Notes: a model not told the origin generated them from the letters alone. DNA of 64,000 nucleotides from Patiria miniata (GCF_015706575.1 NW_024037070.1:2723874-2787873), one strand, 5' to 3'; numbered from the stretch's first letter, positions 22,601 through 37,600 are shown. A program made the numbers and translations.

Positions 22601-25600
22601 TCATTGTCAATTTGTAGAGCTAGCTGTATCGGGATTTCGATTATGTTCGTAAGAACTTATATTTTTCTTTCATTTAACTTGGAGTTTTATATGGCAGCTG
22701 CATCTCGAATTTTCGCCCAGCTGCTCACGCACTTCGGCGTTCGTAATGGGCAACCCGAGAACACTGTTAATAGAGGGTCACTCGAGAACAGGATTTCGAA
22801 TACGCCCGAAGTTTAACTCTCCTTGCACTCAGACCTTTAAAATAGGATAAGTAAACAATCTAAAACATGAAATTTTCGGACATTTTAGGACGATGTTCAC
22901 TTTAATGTATCCGCCTACCTTCGCAATCTGGTCCCAAGCCGAACGCGCAGTTGCACGTGCAGGTGTGCTCATCAAGCACGCCCTCACCGACGTCCGGATG
23001 GTGACAGGTTTTTTGACAACCTGGTAAGAAAATATCAATCAGATATGACTAATCATGCAGATAAAACTAACGTTCAATATGATCGTGCTTCTTTGCAAAG
23101 CAGAGATATAAATTAAAACATACAACTGTTATTATACAAACAGCTACTTAAAACATTAAAGTCATTATTGAGGGCGTGGATAATTTGTAAAATGTTGACA
23201 ATCTTTATTTTGAGTAAAAGGTGACAAGTGTTTTAGTGCAGAATGAGGGAGACTTTTGTATTTTTTATCAGTAGATTTATATTACTAAATGCACCATTAG
23301 GGAGACACGTTATCGTAATTTCTTCGATAATAGGGAGACACCGGCTTTTAGGGAGACACATAACTGTCTCCCAAATGGCACAGCACCCTTTAGAGGCAAC
23401 ATTTTAATATCGCCATTAGGTTGTATTTGTTGCTCGTGGTCTAATTAGTCAAAATACCGAAATTCGTGGGAAAAGGACAAGGAAAATTGGGCTAGGGCAC
23501 ATTTAAGTTGAAATTTTTTTTGTGCACAAGTCTATGGGAAAGTCTCTTAAATGTCCATTCCAGGGTATTCTTCTTCTTCTTCTTCTTCTTTTTAGGGGGG
23601 GGGGGGGGAGGGGCTAAAACTCACGCCTGATAAAACGTTTTGCAAGATTAGAAATTGTATTCCGAAGCAATGCTAGAATTCGACTGGCTGTATAACGTAG
23701 GATGGGTACCTACCACAATCTCCAGACGTGCTCCCATAGCAAGACGTGACTAAATATTGAAGAGAGAGAAAAAAAGACTTATACTCAAACTGATTTTGAA
23801 ACAGATTACAGGAAACCATTACGCCCTGAACTGACAAAATCCAATTAAGGCATATGCCTATTATTACCTTTACTTTCAATCTTTGCATATCCGTTTCGAT
23901 GCATTTCGATGTTTATGCTCACGCAATCTACAATATTCGTTTGCAAAACAACGAGCTAATCGAATTTATCAAATTAATCAATCTAATCAAATTTTCCTAA
24001 CAATGTTCCCCACAACACGGTCAAATATCAGGGCCATTTGCAGAAACGGTACATACTATCAGTGCAGAACATCCATAGATGAAAATGGGCAAGGAATGTG
24101 CCACGCTCTGCAGCATCACTCTGTTATGAGGAGAATACACGAGAAAGTGTGGACTCGTAATTTTAGAATCCACACTTGCGAGTGTATTATAATAAGGTAT
24201 AACGCAATTCATACGATTAAACCATTTTCAATGGTCAAAGTAACGTGTGGTAAAATGGCTAGTGTGTCATGTTCATTTCACATAAAAGGGAAAAGTTGAA
24301 TACTGGAAAAAGGATAAAATTTTACCCAAAGTTGATAATTTTCCTGTTTTCAAACACGCAGTAAATATTGTTTAAACAGTGTAATGTGCGAAGTGTGATA
24401 TTTACTAAAGATTCGTAGATACTAATCCACTTTTAATTGCGTGACGTCACAGCAATGGTTTAATAACACGGAATCGCCTTTTTGGAAAGAAATTAGGCGA
24501 GCTATACTCTTTGGCGTTGTTACCATGTACATGTACGTTGTAAACGAATGACGGAAAATCCTATAAGAACAGACTCTCAATCAACCCAACGAAGACGGAG
24601 TCTGCTGGGGAGGGCAGGTTGTGTTTCGAACCCCCTTTTTCGTTACATACAAACTAATAACTAGCCTGTGAACAAACTAAAGGGCACATGGGCACCCCCG
24701 CTCTAGGTCAATAGTATTTGAAAAATTAAAGATCCTAAAGGCACTGAAGCACTAAAGGTCGGACCCCTTTCCAAAAATCCTTGATCCGCCTCGGTCCTAT
24801 GTGTTCATGTCAATTAACTTACCACAGAGGGCGTCTTCGCAGAACCCAGCCGGCGAGTCGCATTTGCTGCACATTGGACCGATGACATATTGGTCGAAAA
24901 GAATGCTTACTCTGTAAGTTAAAACAAAAAATACAAATTCCGAAATTTGAGAAAAATAAAAAAAATATTTTGCATTAATAAAAAACGGCAAACTGTCGCC
25001 AATTGGGAACTTGAAAACCTACCAAGCCCCCCCCCGACCTTATTAATTAATCAAAACGTATTTTGAGAGGAACAAAAATGTATGTAATTTGTGAACTGTA
25101 GAGTATGCAATGGATAACACTTACTTCTCATCGTACATACAGACCAAGACTTTGACACTCTCGCCATCCTGCTCACAGTACGGGTTGAGACTGCATCCAA
25201 CCCGACTGGCCCGGGCCCATATCATCTGCACAAATGTGGAAAATAATTCCAATTAGTTAGTGTTCATCTGCTCGTGAAAAGGGCTGTAAATGCCCGTGTA
25301 ATTCTCATCACTGTCCAATATGTAATGGTGACCCAATTTGCTTTGGTCGCAGCTGCACAACATGCCAATTCTGCTTCTAATCCGCGGCTGGATTCAAATT
25401 CCCGCGGAAGAGATTCCTCCTGCCCATGGTGGCCACATAACGGGTTTCTGTATGCGTATCTTCATTATCAACCTTTTTCATCTTTGTGTTGTTTGATTTT
25501 GCCATCATGGCCCCGTTTTCATTTTGTAGATATAAACCTGGTTCTCTGGATACGTCTTTGCATGTTGTATGTAAGGTGTTGGTCTAGGGGCGGCGGAACC

Positions 25601-28600
25601 GGGGGGCAGGGGGCACTTGCCCCCCCCCCCCCCCCCCGATTTACCCAAGTGCCCCTCTTGCGGACATAAAATTAATTTCCCCCTTCGAACATAAATGGGC
25701 ACCCCTCGAGATGAAAACAAAACTGGCCCTAAAATTTCGGATAATTTGTTTTCAGTAACCATTTCCCCAAATTGTATGGAGAGTTCTGATATGAACGAGA
25801 AATATGAAACCAAGCCCCCCAAACCCTTAAAATACGCCCTGAAAATGGCACATAATGCGTAGTTTGCACAATGGCCGGTTTTGAAGAGCGCCTCTTATTT
25901 TGGAAGATAGTACCAGCCCCTCCCTCTCCCATTTGATTTTACGGAGGCCAAGTGTCCGGTGAAAAAAAAAACGTGTCGACATTTCAGCATGGATGTGCCC
26001 CCCCCCAAAAAAAAAATGCTGGATACGCTGCTCCACCGACGGAAGATGCCTTTAATACTGAGCAAGTGCCCCTTTTGGTGATGCGCCCCTTAAGTTTGAA
26101 AACCGTTCCGCCGCCGCTGGTCGCGCGCATCCTACTGTTATGTACAACAAATACTCTCACTGCTTAATATTAAATATCCACAAGTAAGTTTATTTATTCA
26201 AGAAATTTAGATTTCAAATTGAATGTTATGTATTTCCTTTTTTATTTTTTAGATATTTGACAAGCTTCCGTATTTTCTCATACAAGTATTTACGGAAACG
26301 TGATTACAGAATCGAATTCTGTGCAAAACCGTTTAAGGCGCTATTTTTCGCTAGGCAGGTAATGCTATGGTTCGTTAGCTAGGCCCGGATTCATTGATTT
26401 TGTCGACCTAATCACGTTCAAAAAATATTAGTCAGATTTGACTAGAAACCGGTCAAATCTGACCAGCTATTCAGCTGAGTGCAACTGATAATCAGTCAAT
26501 CTGACTAGATTTTTCCAGTCAGTATTATTGACTATAGCAAATAAAAATATATGCAAATAACAAAAAATGGAGTCAAATCCAACTACTTTTTGTAGTCATA
26601 GCATGAAACTTTGCATGTTTAACTATTAAACCTGTTTTTTCAATAACTAGGAAAACCAGTCAATGTTTTGACTAAGTTTTAAGAGTGAAGAAAAGACACA
26701 GTTGCAGAGGTAATGAAGTTTGCTGCACTCGCACTGTATAAAGTCTGTTGCCTATATGGATGGTCCTTTGCCTCCCTAACATAGAGTCTGGGATGCAAGC
26801 TTCATCACTATAGATGGCTGTATCTCCACCAAGCAGGGATAATAGAGAGAGGTGCACATGGTGCTTACACAGTGGTTCTACATAAACCAGAGGCGTGTGA
26901 GTGTCATCCCGATGAGTTAGTTTTTACACCTAGGGTTTCGTAGGGAATATTTACCTGCTTGAAGGCGGTGCAGTCGTAGTCTGGCGCGCATGTCTGATAT
27001 TTGTAGTTAAAGTGGGTTTCTCCCGCGCTCCATTCTGCGATCATCTGACGGATGTTGCGGTTTGAGCTGACAGCCAAGTTCTTACCATGCCCCAGGGTCT
27101 CAATGTCCTCGAAGAACATGACCGAAGACCCTCCCCCTAATGACCAGCTCATATCGGAGGTATCCTCCAGGCTCTCGCAGGTTGCCATGGTAGCAGCCTC
27201 ATCCGCTAGATCTGCATCCCAGCTCTGGATGGTAACATGACACACAAAGCAACATTTTACATTTTGAACACCAAATGTAATTATCCGTTAAAGCCAAGCT
27301 TCTTTCTACAACCAGGCAGGCCTACAGTACCGGAATGAAATGACGTTTTACATCAGGCGACTCGTCGGCGTAATGCGTTTAGGCCAGTTTATCATTCACG
27401 CGAATACCGAGCTGATCTGACGTCATCACGGAATATTCGCGGGGTAAATTCGCAAGAGTTGATTCGTATCCAACTTTGGCAAGGTGTGCCTTCTTTTGAG
27501 GTAAAAAATGGTGACACGCACTAAAAGGGGAACAAAAGGTTTTTGATTTGACATGTAAACATTCTGCCCACCCCAGTTCACTATACTTGATTAAAAAACC
27601 GCACCAACATTGGCTGTTATAGCATCCTATATAGCGCCGCGTAGCGTTATAGCTAGATTTTCTGTTAACGCCTTTTGCCTCCACTTTTTTTTTTTTTAAA
27701 GGGGCCCAACCCCAACAGAGGGAACATTCTGGAATTATTTTATTCTCACGATGTAGCACTTCGGTGAGATGCCATATTATGCGAAAAAGAAAAGTGAAAT
27801 TATCGGAATTTTTTTCGCGGGCGAAGGCCCCCCCCACACTTTTAATGTCATGGCCCTGCCCATAAAAGGGTCAGAAAAGTAGCATCAAGTTTGTACTTGT
27901 TGAGGTATCCGTTAGTGATCCTGAAAGTTTCAACGAATGTACCCGGAATTGCATATAGGCTACCACAAAGGGAGCCCATATGCCAAGTTAAGCTAAATGT
28001 TGTGATTTTTTTTATTAACATGTATAGCAAGTTTATGGACATATTAAATTGAGTGTGCAAATTACGTAAAATGTTCGCAGTTACTAGTCAATAACATGTA
28101 CTTTATCCCTACGTTAGTTTTATGAAATGGAGCGAGCCACATATTTTCTAATTGATAAATGATTACCCATCGCGATATTCGGTCGGGCGTTGTTTGGTGT
28201 AAACACCAGCGATGACCAGAGGGTTTGACGCTTTGGCACTATATGCGTACCTCGGACATGTGCACAGAGAATTCACCTGTGCTGTCTATATCTGCAGGTC
28301 TTTACGCCTGACAACACGCGTGTTTTTGTGCCTTAATGGTCGTGTGACAGGGCATGGGACATTTCGGCGCCAATGATAAATTAAACATGTTCAGCACTTC
28401 GATGGTATGATAACCTAACGTCAAATTTTCGATCCGTTCAGTCGAGCTTGGATACCTTATTCGATGAAGCGTGAAATTTCAAATGTCACGACGATTACAA
28501 CGGCATCTTCGGTAATGATGTTTAGTCACGCGCAAACTTTCAAAATATAAGGTACGGAATGTTTATTTTACGGTGGAATTTGATAATTAAGGGTTAAATA

Positions 28601-31600
28601 TTTACTAAAATACAAACTGGGTCGTCCATTTCGCTTGGTGATTAGCCGTCAGAAATTCAGAACCCGCAAAAGCTAAGCAAATAAGGTCGAATGCATGTTT
28701 TTGTACCTCATGTCTCTCTTATACTTTACAAACAATTTTATTAATTTGATGTATGAACTTTGCATTTTAGACTTACTTTTTACTTTAATACCACTTTAAT
28801 TATTCATAAACGAGTTATCGTAATGATCATGCTAAAAAAACTGCCATCAGGCCAAAGAGTTTAAAACCAGTACAGTGTTACGACATTTTACAGTGACGTA
28901 CAGGAATTGTTAGCAACTTGCACAGATCTTTTTTCCCAGGGGGGAAATCAGTCGATGGCCCGGCATCCTTTGCCGGTGTATGTCTCCCCCAATGGGAAAT
29001 ACTTTATTGATGAAAGCTATCAGCTAAATTGGTAAAGAACACAGGTGTAATACGCAGCGCAGGACTTCAAAAACAGCGGAGTGGGCACATCAGCGCATTG
29101 ATGAAGTAAACACCAGTGACGGTCGAGAATGGTGCATGCAGCGGCTCGTTGTCGTCAATTCCCACGCTCAATCAGGCTTTAGCGTCGGGCGGGTGGTTTT
29201 ACCCCGTCTCGCTAGTGATGGAGTTTTAATCATTTTTTTTTTGCGCGCGAGGGTAAATACGGTTCACTCTGAAATCAAATTAAAATGTGGCGTTAAGCTG
29301 ATTTACTTTAAATCAAGGTGCAAATCTTGTTACTGTATATTCTTGCCAGAAACGGGTCGGAAATGAATTCCGTAGAACTTTTTTAACATCGGGCACACAC
29401 GTATGAGGCAAAATCATACTTATAAAAGAAAATCGTATCACTGTATGAAGGCCAACATAAATATGCTTCAAAAGTTGTATTTTTTTCCTTGAAAAAGAAG
29501 AAAAAAAAGAAGACATGTTTCTTATTGGCAAATCGGCTTTCAATTGCATGACTCACACGAGGAATAAACGTTACGATTTTTTTAGTTTTGTACGTTTATT
29601 TTATTTCTCATACTTTTTTGTGCGCGTGTTTTAACGACGACGTTTTTACCACCAAAAGCATTTTATCTGTCAATACCGGTACAAACGCACCCGACTTAAA
29701 CGACTTACACCGAAGTTTACCGGTTCTCAAGACAACAATCAAGATGATTTTTTGTATGTCCCATCATTAGGTGGTGATGTTATCTTTCATGAATTATTGA
29801 TTTAAATAGCCCGTTCGTGTATTCTTGTATGCATTCATGGGACAATCGTTTCTATGTTAGGGCGAGTCACACAAGACGCTCGGTGAGCTAGCTTCGGCAG
29901 AAGTCAGAAGCGTCACCGTAAAATCAACTCAGATATACTCGAGGGGCATCGGGAAAATTCCCGTTTCCAAAGAAGACATGAAAAGCAGATGTACGAACAG
30001 CAATAGACACGTCAAGTTGTTTGTCTGCCAGGTAATGGCGTGATCAAAGCTGATCCCCCGTATGAAAACACTGGGTTTAGCATGGATATCTGCGTTGGGG
30101 ATTGGACAAGGATTCAGAATTCGATACTAGACATACGACCCGAGGCAAGAACCGCGTCCTTTGTACATACTACCCCGGTGATATAACAGGCTCGGCAATA
30201 CACGCTGATAAGACCTGGGATTTTTTCCGCTTGACGAAGGATAATCTTGCCCGTTGATTTCTTCTACCTTTCTCCACCAACATGCGGTGTTGTTGCGCGC
30301 ATCAATGGAAGATACGGATAATCCTCGCTGTCATATATTGATATCTCGGTTGATATGACGGGACTATAGGCGCTGAATGTAATTCGATCTCCTCCCTTTA
30401 AGAGTGTATTTTCACTGGGATTCATCCTAACGCCTACGATGTTATCGAGATGTGGCCGGCAACATCAGAGCCCCCCCCCCGCTCCAGACTTGTAAGGGTG
30501 CTCCGGTTTCCAATTCCTTTTATTGGAAACGCAGATATATCAGCTAGCGATATGTAAAGCGAAGGGGTACACCAACTGTTTTTACTGAATGTGTAAAAAT
30601 TTGTACACATCGCGCAAGACAACCGTTACACAATAAATTATTGTTGTGTGATGTGCATTGTATAGCGTTTTTAGTCTTTAAGAAGTAACGATATGATAAT
30701 TAAAATGTCAATTTCTTAAAGAAAGGATTTTTTTCATGTTCTGACCCCTATGCATTTTTTTAACTGAAAAGTCAAAAGCTTCGGACCCATTGTTTGGACC
30801 CGCGCTGGCCGTTTTGCCCCTTAAATTCGCAGTTCTGCGTTGTCACGCGCATGCGCCAGGTGACGTACATCACCTACCTTGTGTAGTGAGTCTATTCTGT
30901 GTTGTACAACGAAGCGAGGAGAACGATACACATCCATCAGGTTGTCTACAAGAACTTTTGCAGTACGTCCCGTGAAAGTTCTCAACCAATGCATTTCACT
31001 ATATTATGATACATGTATTACAAATATTGTGTAGTTTATGGAAGAGGCATCCTAATGACGTGAATAAAACGTACCTGAACGTTCGGTATCTCGATCCCAA
31101 CACGCTTCAAAATGACGCTTTTTAATGTCTTTTGGTATAACACTTATTCCGTAGAAAGCTTAAACTATTATACGCAAAAATGCAACAGCTCGAGCATACA
31201 GGGTGGTGTACCAAATGATGGAGAATCCTTAAAGAAGAATTATGATGCCAAAATATCCCTATTTTGTGAAGGATACTTCTTTCAAGTGGGTATAGATAAC
31301 AATCCCTATCCCTCTATCAATTACAATGTAAGTCAAATTCCCGGGCGCTGTTTAGTAATTCATCGGGACAAAATGACCCTCACCTTGCTTCACAAAATAG
31401 GCTCTAGAACAAAAACTACTGGACCGACTCGGGCGATCTTGGTTCCATCTTTTTTCTAAAAAGATTCTCCATGCAGCTGTGTGATTGCGAAGGCGAAGTG
31501 TGGCCCGTTGATAAGCAAAGTTAATCCGATTTATACTTAGACGCTATAACAGAGCAGTAACATTCTCAGAAAATATGCTCAGTATGATTGAAGTGTTAAA

Positions 31601-34600
31601 TTATAACGGAAGAAGAAATTCTAAACTTCATGTCAGTGAAAAAAATCGCCGTCATCGATGCTGAAACCTCAATACTGGTTACTGGTAAAGCAGACCTTCA
31701 AGTCGGGAAGAAATCGTTCGAAAACGTCTCCAAATACCTTGGAGAGTTGATGGTTTCTGATTGGTCGAAACTCGATCACGTGGCCGGGCATTAACGGTGA
31801 TAATGACCGGCTTCAAAGAACAAGCGAAAAAAATGGCCCCTGAACCAGCATTGATCCAGCCCCATGGAAGGCAATGATTGGCCAAATTTACAACAGTCAT
31901 ACAGTAGCTTGTAACAATACAGCACTGCACATGCGCTCAACCACCTTCGCGTGACACTGACGCGCGCGTACGCAACACAATTGCTATGGGTGTGCGCGCG
32001 CGTAAGGAAGTTTTAAAACGACTGGACATCGTACATGTACTGTACATACTGCAGCAGTGCAGTATCTGATATACTGAGGATGTTTACGACGAAAGTGTAG
32101 ATCTACGATTTATTTTCTTTAAACACTTCGCCCAACGACATATTTACCTTTCCTAAACCAAGCATCTTTGTAATTCTGGACACGAGGAGTGTGTAAACAA
32201 AATGTCAGCTTCCTCCATCAGGTAAAAATATGAAAACATTGTTGTAAATATTTCGTTTCGCTACGGCAGCAGAAGTCCAAACCCTGGACGTCGTACGCGT
32301 ACGCAATGAAGACGTTGTCCAGCAATATCCAGCACAACCTGGGCCCGGCTGTTGGTGTATATAACAACGCTTATCGAAGAGTTAAAATATGGCCCATGAA
32401 GTTAAAATATGGCCCATGGACATGAACACAAAAAAGTCTGGAAATATCGCCGAAAGAAAGTCACAAAATTGGAGCATTTTAACTGTTTATTTCGTTAAAA
32501 AGGTATATATTAATGGGAATAACAGTGTGAGGATCCGGTCTTCACTGCGTGATAATGACCGGGTTTTGGGGTGACCGCTGTTAATGGACCTCGACTTCGT
32601 CTCGGTCCATTAAAAGCGGTCACCCCCAAACCCGGTCATTATCACGCAGTGAAGACCGGCTCCTTACACTGTTATTCCCTTAGTGTTACACCTTGAACTA
32701 TCTCCAAAGACAATTTCGATGAGGATTTTTTGCCAACCAAACCCACGTGCATGGTTTTTAGCAAAGATCCTATAGCGCCGTAGGCGCCTTGGTTGACCGA
32801 TTTCGGCCCTGCAATACAACGACGGAGCGCATATTAGCATATTCAGTAGCGTCACTCCGCGTGACTTGGCGTGGGTCTCGGTATCGACCAATGGAAGCCG
32901 GCAAAGAGGGTGAGATTTATTAATTAATAACTCGTGAAGGAGGCTATTCGGCAAATTTTTACTGCACACCATAATGGATAGGAACATTATTAATATTCGT
33001 GAGGCTTGAAAAGATTGACAGATATAGCAACCACCAGTGTTACAACTTTTGAAAATGCACGTAGCCAGGCCTATTTTTCCAATTTCAACGAAAAGTAATG
33101 AACATATCACAACGATTTTTAGCACATACTCGGATCATTATAAGGGAAATAAACCCTGAAAGTTGCAAGAAGATACGGTCTTCCAAACGGGAGAAATTAA
33201 TTTTGAAAAGATTTCGCCCGCCTGGGTGAACATGTCTGTGTGCATGTAGTTTCATTCAAAATAAAGTGTTACGTAACCTTTAGAAATCGCCCTTCGCGAC
33301 CATACGGCTGCATGCATTGGTATATGTGGTTTGAGTCTTAAGGTAGTGGAAGTATGACTATGAGGTTCCGGGTTTTTTTGGACCATCCTGTGTAGGCATA
33401 TGACCTTAAAAAATACAGCAGCTTTTACGACAATATCGGACTTCTTCGTACCTCATAAAGACCCAGTGATCGCATCCGGCATCTTTTTTTTTAATATTGT
33501 GTTTCTCTGACTGGGCTCAAAATTAGCTCAGTGAAAGAAAAATAATCATATTAATTGATAACATACCAAAAATATTGCAAAGAGGTGATTATAATCATTG
33601 CTATATCTGATTAATGGATCATGTCCAGACTACCCAATGGTTTGTTACCGAGACGACTTCCACTCAGATTGTGCCCAAGAAGACCCAATGCTCCGTTCAT
33701 TCAACCCGCTTTGTAGTACCATTATTTATAAGCTATACATCTATTTCTCTTGGCATTTCCTCTAAAAGTAATGGTCGACAGCGGCTATATATCTACGTCA
33801 CGATATGCCGTCTTCCTATTTCACGAGACGATCCTGTAAGCTGGCGAGTCAACGTCAAAAGATTACACTTCAATCTAGCTTATGCATCTCTTGTACATCC
33901 GTTTTACCAGACTCCATGTATATTTGACTAGTGTAAATTCCACTGAAGAGAATATGCATCTTTACTTTGGTAGTCAATCCAAGTTTTATTTAAAACCTAA
34001 AACCCCTGAATTTCCTCTCGCGCCATATGCATATTCAGGTCACTTCTTTATTTAAGAGAAGGTGTTCGGATAAAAAGAAATCGGGAAATATCAAAGAGAT
34101 TTACCGCTCCGATACGTTGGATTTTAATTGCAAGTGCCACCACTGGAAGTGGGTGTGACACGCAAAATTGTTCGCAGGAAATAGAGTGCTCTCAGCGGAG
34201 ATTGGACTTGACGGTTTGTTCCAGTGCTGCCGTAGGACAGTATGTTTTGTAACACGGAATGATTTTCCGTCAATGACCGGGTCACCAATAATGTCACTGA
34301 ACTCCCAAGCATTCGGTGATAATCCTGCAACATGGTTGATGCAAAAATCAGGTATAATTGTTTAGAGATACATGCGGAGTGGATATCAGGGTAGAACCTT
34401 TCCAGTTGTGCAACTATTGGTTATACCCTATTAACCCGACCCGAGAACATAATGGACAATTTGTTTTTGTCCTGAGCGAAACGATGATTGTATACCGGTG
34501 TGTAACACACAGCGTTTCAATATTGATATACTCTGATCGTCTTCCTGAGGACCGCAAAGAATATATCCATTGACATAAGAAATTGTAAAGAGTAGCTTTG

Positions 34601-37600
34601 GCTAACTGAAAAAAAATCAACTTACAAAAACCCTTTTTGGTTTGGGAAAGAAAAGGGACATTATCAGTATTTTGGTGGGGGGGGGGGGGGGGGGGCACGA
34701 ACATTTTTTTTTGGGGGGGGGGAAGGGGATGTGCCCCCCAGGCCCCCCGTGGCTACGCCACTGCCTTACTGGCAATTCAACCTTCTAACTTTGAATTAAC
34801 CTCTACGTGTAATTTCGACTTCCCACGATATTATGCCTTTATGACCAGTGACTTTTTTGAGTACGGTTATTGACACAGGTTGATAGATGATGTCATGCAA
34901 ACGTCTGGGCCTCTTGTCAAAATATTTCCATTTTTATTCTTCACTTTCATGTCTCGTTACGTTGAAGTTTTTATTGTTGTGCATAGTTAGTTTCCTTTTT
35001 GTAGTTTTACCTCGGAATCGACACCTCTTATGGTACTTTTTGTTTAGTTATTGTAATAAATAATCTCTAAAGTAACGTCTCATATACTCTTGTTTGTCAC
35101 ACTAAATTATCTCTTTCATTCTATCCATCTATGACAATGGTTTTGATAATTCAGCATCTCTTATTATGTTGAGTTTGGGTTATTTTTGGATCACAATATT
35201 TGAACTTGTACCATAAATGTAGCGTCCATGTAAAGTGGGGAAAATAGCCTCACCATATTCCTAAACTATTCTTCAACAGAATCTTAACATCATTTTTTTC
35301 ACCGGCCTGCCCAATAAGCCTATACACCAGTTATGGCCTACGGTTTGTCAGTTAATAGTATGAAGTTCTGTAGTTTTTTTGGCAGATATTTGACTGTATT
35401 TTGACGACTGACTAGCCGAGGTTGGCATGCCAGGATATTCTTGTCCAGGGCCTAGCTGCTTCTGTCTAAATGCCACGTGTTAGTCGAAGCAGACGTGACT
35501 TTCCCGCCAAATCACCTTCGGTGACCTTTAGCCTCGGATATCGAAGGTCTTCGAATGCATTGCACGTGCTCATGTAGCGCTTGTGAGGTATTTAAAAGCC
35601 TATGTCCTTGAATGGGCCAACGAGCCGAATTCAATTATTGTGCTATAATCAAAAAGACGCCGTTGGAACGTATCAATTTAACCCTTTAACCGAGTGATAT
35701 ATGCGTCAATAATTGTCTGTCTGGCTGGTGAAGTTTCACCGAACAATTCATTGCGTGCCTGCGGGCTTGTTACGTGTTTCCCTGATCGGGCCACCAAATC
35801 GTATCAACAACCATTCTTGCAAATGAAATTACTCAGAGACATGTGGAGTGTGAAGTGGACAAAAACATGTATAGGCCTGATATAAGTTCAAGCAAAAAAT
35901 ATTGATCCACAATTTTAAAAAAAATCAAATCGACAAACATGTTTGCTTTCATCATCAATAGCATTGGCTCTGACGTCAGTGTATCGTTACTATCTTGTTT
36001 TTTTTTTTCTGCAATGCCCCTTTTGCCTTTCAACGTATGCAGCAGTCGTTATAGAATTATTTGTTCTTGAGACCATTTGAAAACCTCCATTCCCAAAACA
36101 ACTAGCCTAAGTGCACTCCGCACCTGTGCACACGTTAATGCAAACGCCACAGTGCTCAAACATTTCGAAGCATCATACTATGTGGAAATAGGCTTTGCTT
36201 TGGAGATCCAAGGAGTGCAATACTTGACAAAATGGCACCAAAATAATGGTCTCAAACTGCTGGCTATAGGATTAGGAAGGTCACAAATCGACTGTATGAA
36301 GATGACAAGCGTGGTAGTAAAAAGATATCTCTGGAATCATGATGGCATGATTAGGGAACAAAAATTTGGGGGGAAAATCAGAAGAAAAAAACTTTTTGTT
36401 TGTTTGTTTACATTACAACGTCAAAGATTACATGGTGTTTCCTTATTTCATAGAATTCACTGTGTGGAAATGAAAACAAAATCAACATGTTACTTAGGCC
36501 ACGCCCAGGCTAGGCCTCATTTAAACACCTAAAGGGTATAAAACAATACATGCAAAGGACTAAAGTTTGAGATGTTTATAGCGTTGCCCACTTACCATAT
36601 GCCTAACCTTAGACCTACCATTTTCCTCATGTTGCCAGCGGCTAACCCTCTATCTGCCCAACGCGTAGCAACCTTTCGACGCAAGGCATTGTGGGTGTTG
36701 ACTATCATCTGTCGTGTCTCGGCATCAGGGATATACAATGCACTGCTGACGTCTGACACTGTTGTAAAATAAATCAATGGAAAACACATTTACCTGCCAC
36801 ATTGCCACTGCTAATTATAAAGTATAGGCCTACTACGTAAACGGGCTTGATCCTCAAAAACCACGCCCGTCAAGCACGTACTGCCATTGCCGTGATTCAT
36901 TAGGCCCCCCCCCCCCCCAAAGTCTCCGGTTTCTGGCATGCGCGCGCGTCGCCGTAGCCATGCGCGCAGCGTCGGCAAAATTAAAAAGGTTTTTTTTTCA
37001 ATGTAAGATGATGTCTCAAAACCGCCAAACTCACTGGTTTGACTGGAATCCTGCTGCTGCACAATTTTAACGTGTTTTTAGATGGGGTTACGATCGAGTA
37101 TAAGCTTTATGTGGCCTCTCTGGGCTCCCATATATTTTGCACTAAATTTAGTCGGGCACCATTTGCAGACGGTGTTGTAATTTTGTGATTGTGCGTCTGG
37201 AAGCCAGACTGACGGAGCGATGGTCGTGTATCTGGAACCTGTAAACGCTTTTTAATTAGCTCAATATACTTCTCAAGCCTTGTGGCCTTACTGAGGTCAC
37301 CTTAAGCTGCACTCTGAAGGATATTTTGAGAGTTTTAAGGGGATAGAAGCATCATCTGCAACATCAGCCGACATTTGAAGGAAAAAAAAGAGTTGGGTAA
37401 CAAAAAAAACACCGCGTCGCCGCACCACTTTTAGGGCAAGCTCCGTACCAGAAACCGGAGACTTTTTTGGCCTTATCGTGGTATAGATACCAGATAGCGC
37501 CAAGGCGCTTTGACGGTAGGCTCTATCACTGGTTTAGCTATAGGCCGTATTTTTGGGTGTAACAGCCGTACGTACGTGTGCATGTTGATATAATTGAAAA

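Larger units (their letters stand above)
27225..36618 (-). other. Gene A intron 2 (9.4 kb)
   Basis: This phase-0 intron contains a fold-back element (32,515-32,679), the end of a G-tract hAT-like element (34,676-34,763), a C run at 30,472-30,481 and otherwise unique-looking AT-rich DNA. The frame at 36,077-36,532 (151 codons, plus strand) has no recognisable domain and is treated as chance. Confidence 0.65.

Noticed and set aside
27379..27837. 152-codon minus-strand frame just upstream of gene A exon 3
   Set aside because: It has no family resemblance and would conflict with the well-supported exon 2 to exon 3 splice.
32664..33125. 153-codon minus-strand frame
   Set aside because: It overlaps the end of the fold-back element and has no domain. 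It is within gene A intron 2.
36077..36532. 151-codon plus-strand frame in gene A intron 2
   Set aside because: There is no recognisable domain, motif or splice context, and the composition is like the surrounding intron.
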